Assembly: GCA_964473155.1 (NCBI GenBank)
Contig: CAYYNT010000009.1
Coordinates: forward strand, 33,054 to 97,053
Length of the DNA: 64,000 bases
Source of the DNA: JAJFUG01 sp964473155
GTDB lineage: Bacteria; Gemmatimonadota; Glassbacteria; GWA2-58-10
Reading direction: 5' to 3'
Notes under the pieces: generated by a model
Told to the model about the DNA's origin: nothing
Seen by the model: only the letters and a program-made list of their open reading frames with translations
Database searches by the model: none
Program-made: the position numbers and the translations under genes
Shown: piece after piece, positions 36,125 to 45,062 of the stretch
How the letters are laid out: the number at the start of each line of letters is the position of its first letter
How positions within the stretch are numbered: position 1 is the stretch's first letter

Positions 36125-37401
36125 ACCTGAGGCAGGTTGTGTTCCGGGAGATAATGCACCGCAAGACGGGCTTTATCCTGGGGGCCTTATCCGTGGCAGC
36201 GGCGACCGGCGTTCTGGTCTGTGTCATGACCCTGCTCGAGGCCCATGCCGAGGCGTCCAGCCGGATGATGGCGGAAAAGGAAGCCGCTACAGCCAGGGAA
36301 ATGGCATTGATGCAGGACGACTACCGCAAGATAATGAAGACCCTGGGGTTCAACCTCCTTATACTCCCCGAAAGCCAGAGCCTGGAGCAGTACTACGCCA
36401 CCGGGTATGTCACGGAAACGATGCCCGAGGACTACGCCGGGCGTCTTGCCGCGGCCGGGCTGCTGACGGTGCGCCATGTCCTGCCCAGCGTGGAGCGCAG
36501 GATCGAGTGGCCCGAGATGGGCGGGTCCACGGTCATTCTCTCAGGAACAAAGGGTGAGATACTGTCAGCGGAAGGTTTCAACGGTGAGTCGATGCAGATG
36601 CCGGTGGCAGAGGGGGATCTTGTAGCCGGGTATATCGTGGCGAAAAATCTCGGTCTGAGTGTGGGTGAGACTGTGACGCTACGCGGCGAGAAGTTCCGGG
36701 TCAGTGAGATAAACACCGAGAAGGGAACGCGGGACGACATTACAGTCTGGATCGAACTGGGACGGGCGCAGAGGATGCTTGGCCTCGAGGGACGGATCAA
36801 CGCCATCCTGGCCCTGAAATGCCTCTGCGAGGGCAACGAGTTGCCGAAGGTCCGCAAGGACGTGATCCGGATACTGCCGGGGACCCAGGTTATCGAGGTC
36901 GACTCCAAGGTCATCACCCGCGCCGAGGCCAGGGACAAGGCCGCGGCAGTGGCAAAACAGACGCTGGAGGAAGAGAGCGCCAGCCTGGCCCGTTTGCGTA
37001 AAAGTATCGAGGACCTTGCCGCCTGGCTCGTCCCTCTGTCGATTCTCGGCGCCGCAGTCTGGATAGGCCTTCTGGCCCTGGGCAATGTGCGGCAGAGACG
37101 GGCCGAGATCGGGATATTCCAGGCCCTCGGTCTTGATTCGGGGCGCATAATCGCTATTTTCCTGGCCCGGGCCGCTCTTATAGGCCTGACGGGCGCGGTG
37201 GCGGGCTACGCCCTGGGCATGGCCACGGCTGGAGTATACTCGGCAAAGTTCGAGGGTGGCCTTTCCGGTGCGCTGACTTTCAACGCCCTGACGTTTCTCG
37301 TTGTCATCCTTGCCGCCCCGGCGCTGGCCATAGTATCAAGCTGGCTGCCCGCGCTCGTTGCGGCGGGACAGGACCCGGCTCTCGTACTTAGGGAGGATTG
37401 A
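36121..37401 (+). CDS. FtsX/MacB-like ABC transporter permease
   Basis: 426 residues. One N-terminal membrane helix (FILGALSVAAATGVLVCVMTLL), a large periplasmic region of about 240 residues, and three C-terminal helices form the FtsX-like layout. The last part (VRQRRAEIGIFQALGLDSGRIIAIFLARAALIGLTG) matches the FtsX signature. A predicted coiled-coil stretch near residues 270-295 precedes the second helix. Such permeases extract lipoproteins or export peptides and drugs (LolC/MacB type). The start overlaps the preceding stop by four bases, and the ATPase gene begins eight bases after its stop. Confidence 0.85.
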   Translation: MNLRQVVFREIMHRKTGFILGALSVAAATGVLVCVMTLLEAHAEASSRMMAEKEAATAREMALMQDDYRKIMKTLGFNLLILPESQSLEQYYATGYVTETMPEDYAGRLAAAGLLTVRHVLPSVERRIEWPEMGGSTVILSGTKGEILSAEGFNGESMQMPVAEGDLVAGYIVAKNLGLSVGETVTLRGEKFRVSEINTEKGTRDDITVWIELGRAQRMLGLEGRINAILALKCLCEGNELPKVRKDVIRILPGTQVIEVDSKVITRAEARDKAAAVAKQTLEEESASLARLRKSIEDLAAWLVPLSILGAAVWIGLLALGNVRQRRAEIGIFQALGLDSGRIIAIFLARAALIGLTGAVAGYALGMATAGVYSAKFEGGLSGALTFNALTFLVVILAAPALAIVSSWLPALVAAGQDPALVLRED

Positions 37402-37408
37402 GGCGCGG

Positions 37409-38074
37409 ATGTTGAACCTTGATTCGATAACGAGAGTCTACCGCCGTAAGAACGGGAATCCGGTCGTGGCGCTCGACAGCGTCTCGCTTTCGGTCCGGCC
37501 CGGCGAGTTCGTGGTCCTCCAGGGCCCCAGCGGAAGCGGCAAGACCACCCTGCTCCTGACAGCCGGGGGCCTTCTGCCCCCGGCCTCCGGCGCGGTAAAG
37601 CTGGAGGAGCGCGACATCTATACCCTGCCCGCGGGCGAACTCGCCAGGGTGCGGGCGAAAAAAATCGGGTTCGTTTTCCAGCAGTTCCATCTGATACCCT
37701 ACCTGAATGTCCTCGAAAACGTGCTTGCGCCCTCGCTGGCCTGTCCGGACCCTGGTGCGCGGGAGCGCGCCTTTTCGCTCCTCGAAGAGCTGGGTCTCGA
37801 CCGGAGGGCCGGCCACTTCCCCTCCGAGCTGAGCACCGGGGAGCGTCAGCGGACAGCCCTTGCAAGGGCGCTGCTCAACCAGCCGCCGCTCATACTGGCG
37901 GATGAACCCACCGGCAACCTGGACCGCGACAATTCACGCATAGTAACCGGTCACCTCTGCCGGTTCGTGTCCTCGGGCGGCGCGGTGCTGATGGTGACGC
38001 ACGGGCCGGACAGCCTCTCCTTCGCTCACCGGCGGGTCGACATCATGGAGGGCAAGATTGTCTCCGCGGATTGA
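37409..38074 (+). CDS. LolD/MacB-type ABC transporter ATP-binding protein
   Basis: About 221 residues, one ATPase domain. Walker A is GPSGSGKTTLLLTAGG, Q-loop FVFQQFHLIPYLNVLEN, signature LSTGERQRTALARALLN (ST in place of the common SGGQ) and Walker B LILADEPTGNLD, with the switch histidine in VLMVTHGP. This is the MJ0796/LolD group that pairs with FtsX-type permeases. The start at 37409 follows GAGGCGCGG; a longer open frame overlaps the permease gene. The end overlaps the start of the propeller gene, whose ribosome site lies inside this gene. Confidence 0.93.
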   Translation: MLNLDSITRVYRRKNGNPVVALDSVSLSVRPGEFVVLQGPSGSGKTTLLLTAGGLLPPASGAVKLEERDIYTLPAGELARVRAKKIGFVFQQFHLIPYLNVLENVLAPSLACPDPGARERAFSLLEELGLDRRAGHFPSELSTGERQRTALARALLNQPPLILADEPTGNLDRDNSRIVTGHLCRFVSSGGAVLMVTHGPDSLSFAHRRVDIMEGKIVSAD

Positions 38075-41000
38075 AAATACCTTACTCATGACGGCAGAAA
38101 AAATCGTGTCGAGACTCGCGCCGTTTATCGTCATGCTGAGCCTCGGACCGGCAAGCTCTCTTTTTCCATCAGACTGGCCCATGTGGCGCTTCGGGCCTGA
38201 ACGCGGGGCCTGCGCTCCGGACAGCCTGGCGACTGAACTGTCGCCCCTGTGGGCGGTGGATTACGGCAGGCGGGAGCCGGTCTGGGACGATCCGCTGAAC
38301 CGTGACCTGATGCCCTACGACCGGGTGTTCGAGCCGGTGGTGGCCGATGGTAGGATGTTTGTCGGGTTCAACGATCGGGACAAGCTGGTGGCCCTCGACA
38401 CGGATTCAGGCAAAGAACTCTGGTCGTTCTACGCCGAGGGACCGGTGCGGTTTCCGGCGGCCGCCTGGGGCGGCAACGTGTATTTCGTGTCGGATGACGG
38501 GTGCCTCTACTGCGTGCGCGCCGCAGACGGAGCGCTGGTCTGGAGGTTCCGCGGGGGGCCATCGCAGCGCAGGGTGCTCGGGAACAGACGCCTGATCTCC
38601 ACCTGGCCGGCCCGCGGCGGACCGGTGATCCGTGATGGGCGGGTATATTTCACCGCCGGCATCTGGCCGTTCATGGGAGTCTTCATATACGCACTGGATG
38701 CCCGGAGCGGAAAGGTTGCCTGGGAGAACGACTGGACCGGCAGCCAGTTCATACTCCAGCCGCACAACTCCCCCGCTTTCGCCGGGATTGCGCCTCAGGG
38801 CGCCCTGGTCGCGGCGGGCGACGGTATAATAGCGCCCGGTGGACGTTCTGTCCCGGCCCTGTTCGCGCGTGAAGACGGCAGCCAGCGATACTTCCATCTC
38901 GCCGCACAGAACAAGACCGGAGGCTCTTTTGCCTGCGCCGCCAGCCACGTCTTTTTCAACCATTACCGCGACCAGGTCTGCTCGATGTACGACCTCGCGA
39001 CCGGTAAGGCCCTTATCGAGCGGATAGGCAGTTCCCCGGTGATATCCGGGGACCTTATCCTGTTCGGTGGAAAGACTGTCCGGGCTTTCGATTCTCGTGA
39101 GCTGCAGGAAGTCAGCCGCTGGTTCCTGACTGGAAATTTCCTGGAGCGCTGGCTCGCAGGCCTCGATGCGGACAAAATCAAACCCGCATTCCTCGGTTCG
39201 GCCGTGAAATGGTGGGTCCGCAGGAAATCCCGTCTGTGGCGCGGCGCAGTTCTCTGGGAAGCAAAGGTAGATGCCGGCCGGGACCTCATACGCGCCGGTG
39301 ATATCCTCTATGCCGCATCCGGTGACGGCATCACGGCGCTGAGGCTGTCATCCGCACGCAAATCTCCGCCCGCCGTGCTCTGGCATAAGAGGGTCGAGGG
39401 CGGCGTCGAAAGGTTACTTGCCGCCGGAGGGAAGCTGTTCGCGGTCACCCTGGACGGGCGGATCATGGCTTTCGGCCCGGAGAGTGACGGGGATAAAGCC
39501 CCTCCCGCGCGTCCCGTGGAAGCGGCCGAAACCGGACCCGGATCGCGCGAGTCCGCCGGGATCATCAGCCGCACCGGGGCGCGAGAGGGCTACGGTCTGG
39601 TGTTCGGACTAAAGGACTATGATTTGCTGCTTGGCCTGGCCCGCGGTTCCAACCTGCAAATTGTCGGCATTGACCCGGACAGCGCACGGGTGGACTCGAT
39701 CCGGCGGAGACTGGACCATGAAGGCCTGTACGGGAAGCGGATTGCGGTGGTACGGGGGACCCAGGGCGGTTTCGACTGCCCGCCATACCTGGCCAGCCTG
39801 ATCGTTATTAACGGCCCGCTCGAACCGGGTTTCAGCCGGCTCCTCGAATCTCTTCGCCCATACGGAGGAAAAGCCTGGCTGAGAAACCCGGGGACAGGCC
39901 GCCGCGTAATTCAGGATTCTGTCAACGCCGCGGGCGTCGAGGCGCTGCGCCTTGAAAAAGGAACGGCGCCGGTTGTTGTCGTCCGGAACGGCCCGCTGCC
40001 TGGAGCCGGGAGCTGGACCCATCAGTATGGCGATATCGCCAACACGGTCAAATCGAACGACACGCGCGTGAAGCTGCCGCTTGGCCTGCTCTGGTTCGGC
40101 GGAAGCTCCAACCTGGATGTCCTTCCCCGCCACGCGCACGGTCCGCCGGAGCAGGTTGCCGGGGGCCGGCTTTTTATCGAGGGCATTGACTGCATGAGCG
40201 CGCGGGATGTCTACACCGGGCGCGTGCTCTGGAAAACCAGGATCGAGGGCCTGGACAACTTCAATGTCTATTACGACGAGACTTACAAGGACGCCCCGAC
40301 CAGCACGGAATACAACCAGATTCATATCCCGGGGGCGAATGTCCGGGGCGCTAATTTCGTGGCCACCACGGACCGCCTCTATATTGCCGCCGGACCGGTC
40401 TGCCGGGTGCTCGACACGACGACTGGAGAGGTGACCGGGACTATCGGACTGCCGGAAGGTTCGGGCGGCTGGGGCTACATCGGGGTCTGTGGCGATTACC
40501 TTATCGCCGGGGGCGGCCTGGTCGATTTCTCGTCCCGGATGCCGGGAGGCTCTGAAAAGCCAAGCGAGAGAGACAAGCCTTTCCTTGATTTCAACCGCTC
40601 GGCCAGTTCCAGCCTGACAGTCATGAACCGCCATACCGGACGGCCGCTGTGGACCCGCGAGGCGCGTTACGGCTTCATCCACAATTCGATCGTGGTGCAC
40701 GACGGGAGACTTTACTGCCTGGACAAGCTGCCGCCTTACATCGAGGGCCTGATCGCCCGTCGCGGCGGCAGGCCGGTGGAGGGTTCGGGCATGCTCTGCC
40801 TGGACCTGACATCCGGGAACATGATCTGGAACAAACAGGAGGGAGTTTTCGGCGCCTGGTTGAGCTATTCCGCGGAACACGATATCCTTCTGCAGGCCAC
40901 CCGTCCCTCCAGCGACATGGTGCGGGGCGAGGACGGCAGGCGCATGGCCGCGTATGGCGGCAGGGACGGCCGGCTGCTGTGGGACAGGAAGATCGAATAC

Positions 41001-41927
41001 GGGTCTGTGCCGATTCTCCGTCGTGACAGAATTATCACAGCCGGAAAGATGATCGACCTTCTGAGCGGTGAGGAACTGGTCCGGAAACACCCGCTGACCG
41101 GCGAGGAGGTACCGTTTTCCTGGAAGCGCAATTATGGCTGCAACTACCCGATCGCCTGCGAAAACCTTCTGACCTTCCGTTCCGCCGCGGCCGGTTATTT
41201 CGACCTGACCAACCTGGGCGGGACAGGCAACCTGGGAGGATTCAAATCCGGCTGCACCTCGAACCTGGTGGCGGCGGACGGGGTGCTGAACGCCCCGGAC
41301 TACACCCGGACCTGCGCGTGCAGCTACCAGAACCAGACCTCCCTGGCCCTGCTCTACGACAGGGATGTCGAGGTCTGGACATTCAACGACCTGGATTCGG
41401 TCTCTGCGCCGGTCCGCAGGGTGGGAATCAACCTGGGCGCTCCGGGGGACCGGGTTTCCGATGAGGGAACCCTCTGGCTGGACTACCCCAGCCGGGGCGG
41501 ACCCTCTCCGGACATACCGGTGTCGGTCGAGGGAGACAGTCTGCGCTGGTTCTGCCACCATTCGTCGCGCATACGGGAGGGAGAAATGCGCTGGGTGGCG
41601 GCCTCCGGCGTGGAGGGCGCCAGAAAGCTGACTCTGAATCTGGGGCACGGGGATGCCGCCCCCCGGACTTTCAAGGTGCGCCTGTATTTTTCGGATTGTG
41701 ACGCTCACTCAGGCAGCCATGTATTCAGCCTCGGCATCCAGGGGAAAAGAGTTGTTGAAAGGCTCGATCTCGTTGCTGAATGCCGCCGGGGAGAGACATA
41801 TCTGATCAGGGAATTCGACGGTGTAGAGGTGCGGGACACCCTTACCGTTGAGCTGATCCCGGAGCCGGATATAAAAAACAACCGGACCGTGATCTGCGGG
41901 ATAGAAGCGATCGAGCAGGGCTGGTGA
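38058..41927 (+). CDS. Secreted PQQ-propeller protein with methyltransferase-like insert and malectin-like end
   Basis: 1289 residues. A signal peptide (RLAPFIVMLSLGPASS) is followed by DWPMWRFGPERGACAP and repeated PQQ-type blades (KLVALDTDSGKELWSF, CLYCVRAADGALVWRF, IYALDARSGKVAWEN). Between about residues 511 and 644 the propeller is interrupted by a Rossmann-like segment (YGLVFGLKDYDLLLGLARGS, LQIVGIDPDSARV). It resembles class I methyltransferases, but motif I has lost its glycine pattern. More blades follow, and a malectin-like domain (about 1114-1289, VRRVGINLGAPGD) ends the chain. A TTG start at 38058 has GGAGGG five bases upstream and overlaps the ATPase gene by 17 bases; ATG 38088 lacks a ribosome site. 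Function unknown. Confidence 0.75.
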   Translation: MSPRIENTLLMTAEKIVSRLAPFIVMLSLGPASSLFPSDWPMWRFGPERGACAPDSLATELSPLWAVDYGRREPVWDDPLNRDLMPYDRVFEPVVADGRMFVGFNDRDKLVALDTDSGKELWSFYAEGPVRFPAAAWGGNVYFVSDDGCLYCVRAADGALVWRFRGGPSQRRVLGNRRLISTWPARGGPVIRDGRVYFTAGIWPFMGVFIYALDARSGKVAWENDWTGSQFILQPHNSPAFAGIAPQGALVAAGDGIIAPGGRSVPALFAREDGSQRYFHLAAQNKTGGSFACAASHVFFNHYRDQVCSMYDLATGKALIERIGSSPVISGDLILFGGKTVRAFDSRELQEVSRWFLTGNFLERWLAGLDADKIKPAFLGSAVKWWVRRKSRLWRGAVLWEAKVDAGRDLIRAGDILYAASGDGITALRLSSARKSPPAVLWHKRVEGGVERLLAAGGKLFAVTLDGRIMAFGPESDGDKAPPARPVEAAETGPGSRESAGIISRTGAREGYGLVFGLKDYDLLLGLARGSNLQIVGIDPDSARVDSIRRRLDHEGLYGKRIAVVRGTQGGFDCPPYLASLIVINGPLEPGFSRLLESLRPYGGKAWLRNPGTGRRVIQDSVNAAGVEALRLEKGTAPVVVVRNGPLPGAGSWTHQYGDIANTVKSNDTRVKLPLGLLWFGGSSNLDVLPRHAHGPPEQVAGGRLFIEGIDCMSARDVYTGRVLWKTRIEGLDNFNVYYDETYKDAPTSTEYNQIHIPGANVRGANFVATTDRLYIAAGPVCRVLDTTTGEVTGTIGLPEGSGGWGYIGVCGDYLIAGGGLVDFSSRMPGGSEKPSERDKPFLDFNRSASSSLTVMNRHTGRPLWTREARYGFIHNSIVVHDGRLYCLDKLPPYIEGLIARRGGRPVEGSGMLCLDLTSGNMIWNKQEGVFGAWLSYSAEHDILLQATRPSSDMVRGEDGRRMAAYGGRDGRLLWDRKIEYGSVPILRRDRIITAGKMIDLLSGEELVRKHPLTGEEVPFSWKRNYGCNYPIACENLLTFRSAAAGYFDLTNLGGTGNLGGFKSGCTSNLVAADGVLNAPDYTRTCACSYQNQTSLALLYDRDVEVWTFNDLDSVSAPVRRVGINLGAPGDRVSDEGTLWLDYPSRGGPSPDIPVSVEGDSLRWFCHHSSRIREGEMRWVAASGVEGARKLTLNLGHGDAAPRTFKVRLYFSDCDAHSGSHVFSLGIQGKRVVERLDLVAECRRGETYLIREFDGVEVRDTLTVELIPEPDIKNNRTVICGIEAIEQGW

Positions 41928-41936
41928 CAGTATTTC

Positions 41937-41956
41937 GCGCCATGTGCATGGCGCGG
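41937..41956 (+). terminator. Palindrome after the propeller gene
   Basis: CGCGCCATG and CATGGCGCG form a perfect 9-bp stem with a 2-base loop ten bases after the stop. A CCTTTT run follows eleven bases later. It may be a weak terminator or an operator for the next gene. Confidence 0.4.
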
Positions 41957-41993
41957 CCTGCATCCTTTTAATCTGACAAGAGGATTATTTTTG

Positions 41994-44711
41994 ATGCCTG
42001 AGTTTTTCTACGAGAAGTATCGAACGGCGATTAAGGGAGTTCTGAGAACCGGCATGTCACAATCTCTGATTTGTTTTGTATTTTTTCAATTCTCGCTCTG
42101 CCTCTCTTTCTCCGTCCAGCCACTTGCCGCGCAGAAAACCAACGATCCGGAACAGGAGGCCAGGGATTTTATCAACGTGGCCGAAACCCGGCTTGCACCG
42201 GTCTACCCGGCGCTGGCCCTGCATATAGTCGAAAGGTTCGGCCTGGCGGGTGAGAAAGGTCTCGGGATCGACCTGGGAAGCGGTCCGGGGCACCTGATTA
42301 TCGAACTGGCGCGGCGCACGGAGAGGATGGAGTGGATAAACGCGGACATCAATCCCCATTACTTCACATATTTCCTGACAAAGGCCCGGCAGGCCGGGCT
42401 GGCCGGGCGGGTGCAAGCCGTGGAAGCCGATGCGCAGGCCCTTCCCTTTGATGACGATGTGGCCGATATCGTTGTCTCCCGCGGTTCGTTTCAGTTCTGG
42501 GAAGATAAGGAAAAAGCCTTCTCCGAAATCTATCGTGTCCTCAAACCCGGCGGAAAAGCGTTTATCGGGCGCGGCCTGCCGGAGAATCTGCCTCCGGAGA
42601 CTGCAAGCAAGGTGCGTGAACGGGCAGGCAACGGTCCGGAATACGACGTGGCGGAAACTGCAATCCTGCTGGAAAAAATTATGCGCTCCCTGAAAATAGC
42701 CGATTACCGGGTGGAAAGACCCCGGCCGGCGGGCTCCGAGGGTGTAAGCTACGGCGTGTGGATCGAGTTTTCCAAACCTGCCGCGAAAACACAGGCAAGC
42801 GAGAAAAGAACCTCCTACTACGACCTGGATACGCTGGTGGTCATCGGCTCCGTCCTCCGCGACCCGGTATCCGAGCCGCGAACTGAGCCGTTGAGCCTCG
42901 AACCCGCCGCCACCGTGGTCAACCAGGCGGAAATCGCCCGTTCCGGGGCCAAGACCCTGATCGAGGCCATGGAGTACGTTCCCGGCGCCTGGATCGAGAA
43001 CCGGGGACGGAAAGTGAAACAGTTCTTTTCGATCCGCGGCCAGAAATATCCCTACCCGGACTATGCCATTGACGGCGCCTGGCAGCGTGAGTTTCTGGAG
43101 CTGCCTTATTTCTTTCCCGCTGAAAATGTCGAGCGCATCGAAATCATGCGCTCGAGCGCGGCGCTCTTTACCGGGCTTTCAGGCTTGACCGGCGTGATCA
43201 ATATCGTCCCGCGCGAATACCGCCAACGGGAAACCGCTTTCCAGGGTGAATACGGGTCTTTCGGAACCTACAGGCTCAATCTCAGCCACGGCGGCGTGGT
43301 GAAAAACCTGTCCTACGCCCTGGACCTGGGGTTCCCTGGCACGGATGGGCCGAAAGGCAAGTACGCGGCCGAGTCGTTCACCAATTTCAGAGGCAGCCTC
43401 TACTGGCGTCCGAATGAAAAATGGGAAGTCAACGCCCATCTGATGCATCTCAACGGCAGCCGTCAGATGGCCCGGGCCGTGGCGCCCGCGACTTTGGACC
43501 TGCGCACCGCCTCCGAGAAATTCGATCCTTTCCGAGCCACCCTGGCCACGGTGAAAGCCCTTTACAAACCCAACGCGAGAGTTTCCTCGGAGCTAATCGC
43601 CAGCTATTCAGTCCGTAACAACATGTATATATCGCAAACCCCGTCCTCGACCACCTCCAACCGTGAGTACGATTATGAGTGGGGGGCCAACTTCACCCAG
43701 TCGGTGACGCCTTTTCGAAGCAATATCCTTCGTTTCGGGAGCCTCTACAACCATTGGGCGGCCCCCAACGGAAAGCGTTTCTACGTGGGCAAGCGCTGTG
43801 ACCTGGAAACCTTCTCCTGGGTGGCCGGGGACGAGCAGAGCATCGGGCCGCTGACCCTGAATCTCGGTCTGCGCTGGGCTCGCACTTATATCAACAACTA
43901 CGGCGCATTCAATATCAACGAAAGCCCCAAGGGCCTGCAGAACGTGACCCCGATCAGAAACGAGTGGGAACCGGCTCAGATAACCACCGCCCTGGGAGCC
44001 TCATGGGCATTCTCACCCTCGGTCTCGGCTCATTTCAACCTGGCCGCGGGCAAGATAAAGCCCGCTCCGGGCAACTTGAACACCGATATGCAGGAACCAG
44101 AAAAAGAGAAAAGGCTGAAGATCGACCTCGGTCTCATAACCAGGCGGGAAAACATAGGGCAGCTTTCACTGGTCTGGTTTATCACCCGTCAGAACGATGC
44201 CCTGGTGCTGAGCGGCAAGACTGTAAACCTCGATGGCAAAGTGCTGGAGACCTTTCTGAACCGCGACCAGCGCCAGACCGGTGTCGAGATCGACGCCCGG
44301 AGCGTCCCTCTGCGGGGCTGCCTCCAGCTTTTCGCCAATTTCGTGGCCATCAGCCCACGGGCAGAGGTGGAGGGGCGGATGGTCCGTGACCGGGAAACTC
44401 CCAGGATCATTTCATCCGGCGGACTTTTCATCAACAGGGCCGGGTATGACCTGAACCTGTTTCTCAAAACCGTTTCTTCTTACGAGAGCACCCGTTTCGT
44501 GGCAGGCACTGCCGGTCAGCCGCTTCTGCCGCAGCCCCTTGGCGCGTACCAGACGCTTAACCTGACTCTCGGGCGCAATTTCGGCTCCAGGCCGTTCAAC
44601 AGGATTTACCTGGAAGTGACCAATATGGCCGATGACAGGTATTCCACGGTGGCGGGCTATCCGGATTACGGCAGGAGGCTGACAGCAGGCTGGCGCATCG
44701 TTTATAAATGA
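41994..44711 (+). CDS. Secreted SAM-methyltransferase / TonB-dependent receptor fusion
   Basis: About 905 residues in one uninterrupted frame. A signal peptide (SLICFVFFQFSLCLSFSVQPLAAQ) is followed at about 60-260 by a complete class I methyltransferase: GLGIDLGSGPGHLIIELA (motif I), WINADINPHYF, AVEADAQALPFDDDVADIVVS, and YRVLKPGGKAFIG. From about 278 a TonB-receptor begins (DTLVVIGSVLRDP, resembling a TonB box), with plug motifs ARSGAKTLIEAMEYVPGAWI, FSIRGQKYPY and ERIEIMRSSAALFTG, then a barrel ending in RLTAGWRIVYK. The ATG at 41994 has AGGA nine bases upstream. The methyltransferase sits on the periplasmic side, where SAM is not normally found. It may bind a ligand rather than methylate. 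No stop or frameshift separates the halves. Confidence 0.85.
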   Translation: MPEFFYEKYRTAIKGVLRTGMSQSLICFVFFQFSLCLSFSVQPLAAQKTNDPEQEARDFINVAETRLAPVYPALALHIVERFGLAGEKGLGIDLGSGPGHLIIELARRTERMEWINADINPHYFTYFLTKARQAGLAGRVQAVEADAQALPFDDDVADIVVSRGSFQFWEDKEKAFSEIYRVLKPGGKAFIGRGLPENLPPETASKVRERAGNGPEYDVAETAILLEKIMRSLKIADYRVERPRPAGSEGVSYGVWIEFSKPAAKTQASEKRTSYYDLDTLVVIGSVLRDPVSEPRTEPLSLEPAATVVNQAEIARSGAKTLIEAMEYVPGAWIENRGRKVKQFFSIRGQKYPYPDYAIDGAWQREFLELPYFFPAENVERIEIMRSSAALFTGLSGLTGVINIVPREYRQRETAFQGEYGSFGTYRLNLSHGGVVKNLSYALDLGFPGTDGPKGKYAAESFTNFRGSLYWRPNEKWEVNAHLMHLNGSRQMARAVAPATLDLRTASEKFDPFRATLATVKALYKPNARVSSELIASYSVRNNMYISQTPSSTTSNREYDYEWGANFTQSVTPFRSNILRFGSLYNHWAAPNGKRFYVGKRCDLETFSWVAGDEQSIGPLTLNLGLRWARTYINNYGAFNINESPKGLQNVTPIRNEWEPAQITTALGASWAFSPSVSAHFNLAAGKIKPAPGNLNTDMQEPEKEKRLKIDLGLITRRENIGQLSLVWFITRQNDALVLSGKTVNLDGKVLETFLNRDQRQTGVEIDARSVPLRGCLQLFANFVAISPRAEVEGRMVRDRETPRIISSGGLFINRAGYDLNLFLKTVSSYESTRFVAGTAGQPLLPQPLGAYQTLNLTLGRNFGSRPFNRIYLEVTNMADDRYSTVAGYPDYGRRLTAGWRIVYK

Positions 44712-45062
44712 AAGCGCTGCATACAGGAAAGTAAAAAATTATTCTTTTTCCCCTTGTTCCATCAGAGCCTCACAGAATTGGTTTTCAGCCTAAAACAGCC
44801 TTAGAAGTACGTTTACGAGCGACTACCATCTATCTGGAACCTATTTCTATATTTTGCATAGAGTTTAATCGCCCGGAAATTAACTTTCGCATTGCATGAT
44901 CTCCTGATTATATTTTTCTGAGGCAATGCGCAATACGATCCCCTGAATTATCCATCCGTCTTTCTGAAATCATATAGGAGTTCACAACCATTTACCCTGA
45001 AAAACACATCTCGCATTTTTGATCCTCTCTCAACAGTCACCCCAGTCCGGAAGAGGCCCTAC
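44712..45062. other. AT-rich intergenic region
   Basis: 350 bases between two plus-strand genes, clearly AT-richer than the flanking coding DNA. It presumably contains the promoter for the GH42-like gene, but no -35/-10 pair stands out. No terminator for the fusion gene was found. I see no coding sequence. Confidence 0.5.

Noticed and set aside
39609..41708. 699-codon minus-strand open frame
   Set aside because: Antisense to the PQQ-propeller gene; the translated sequence has no domain pattern.
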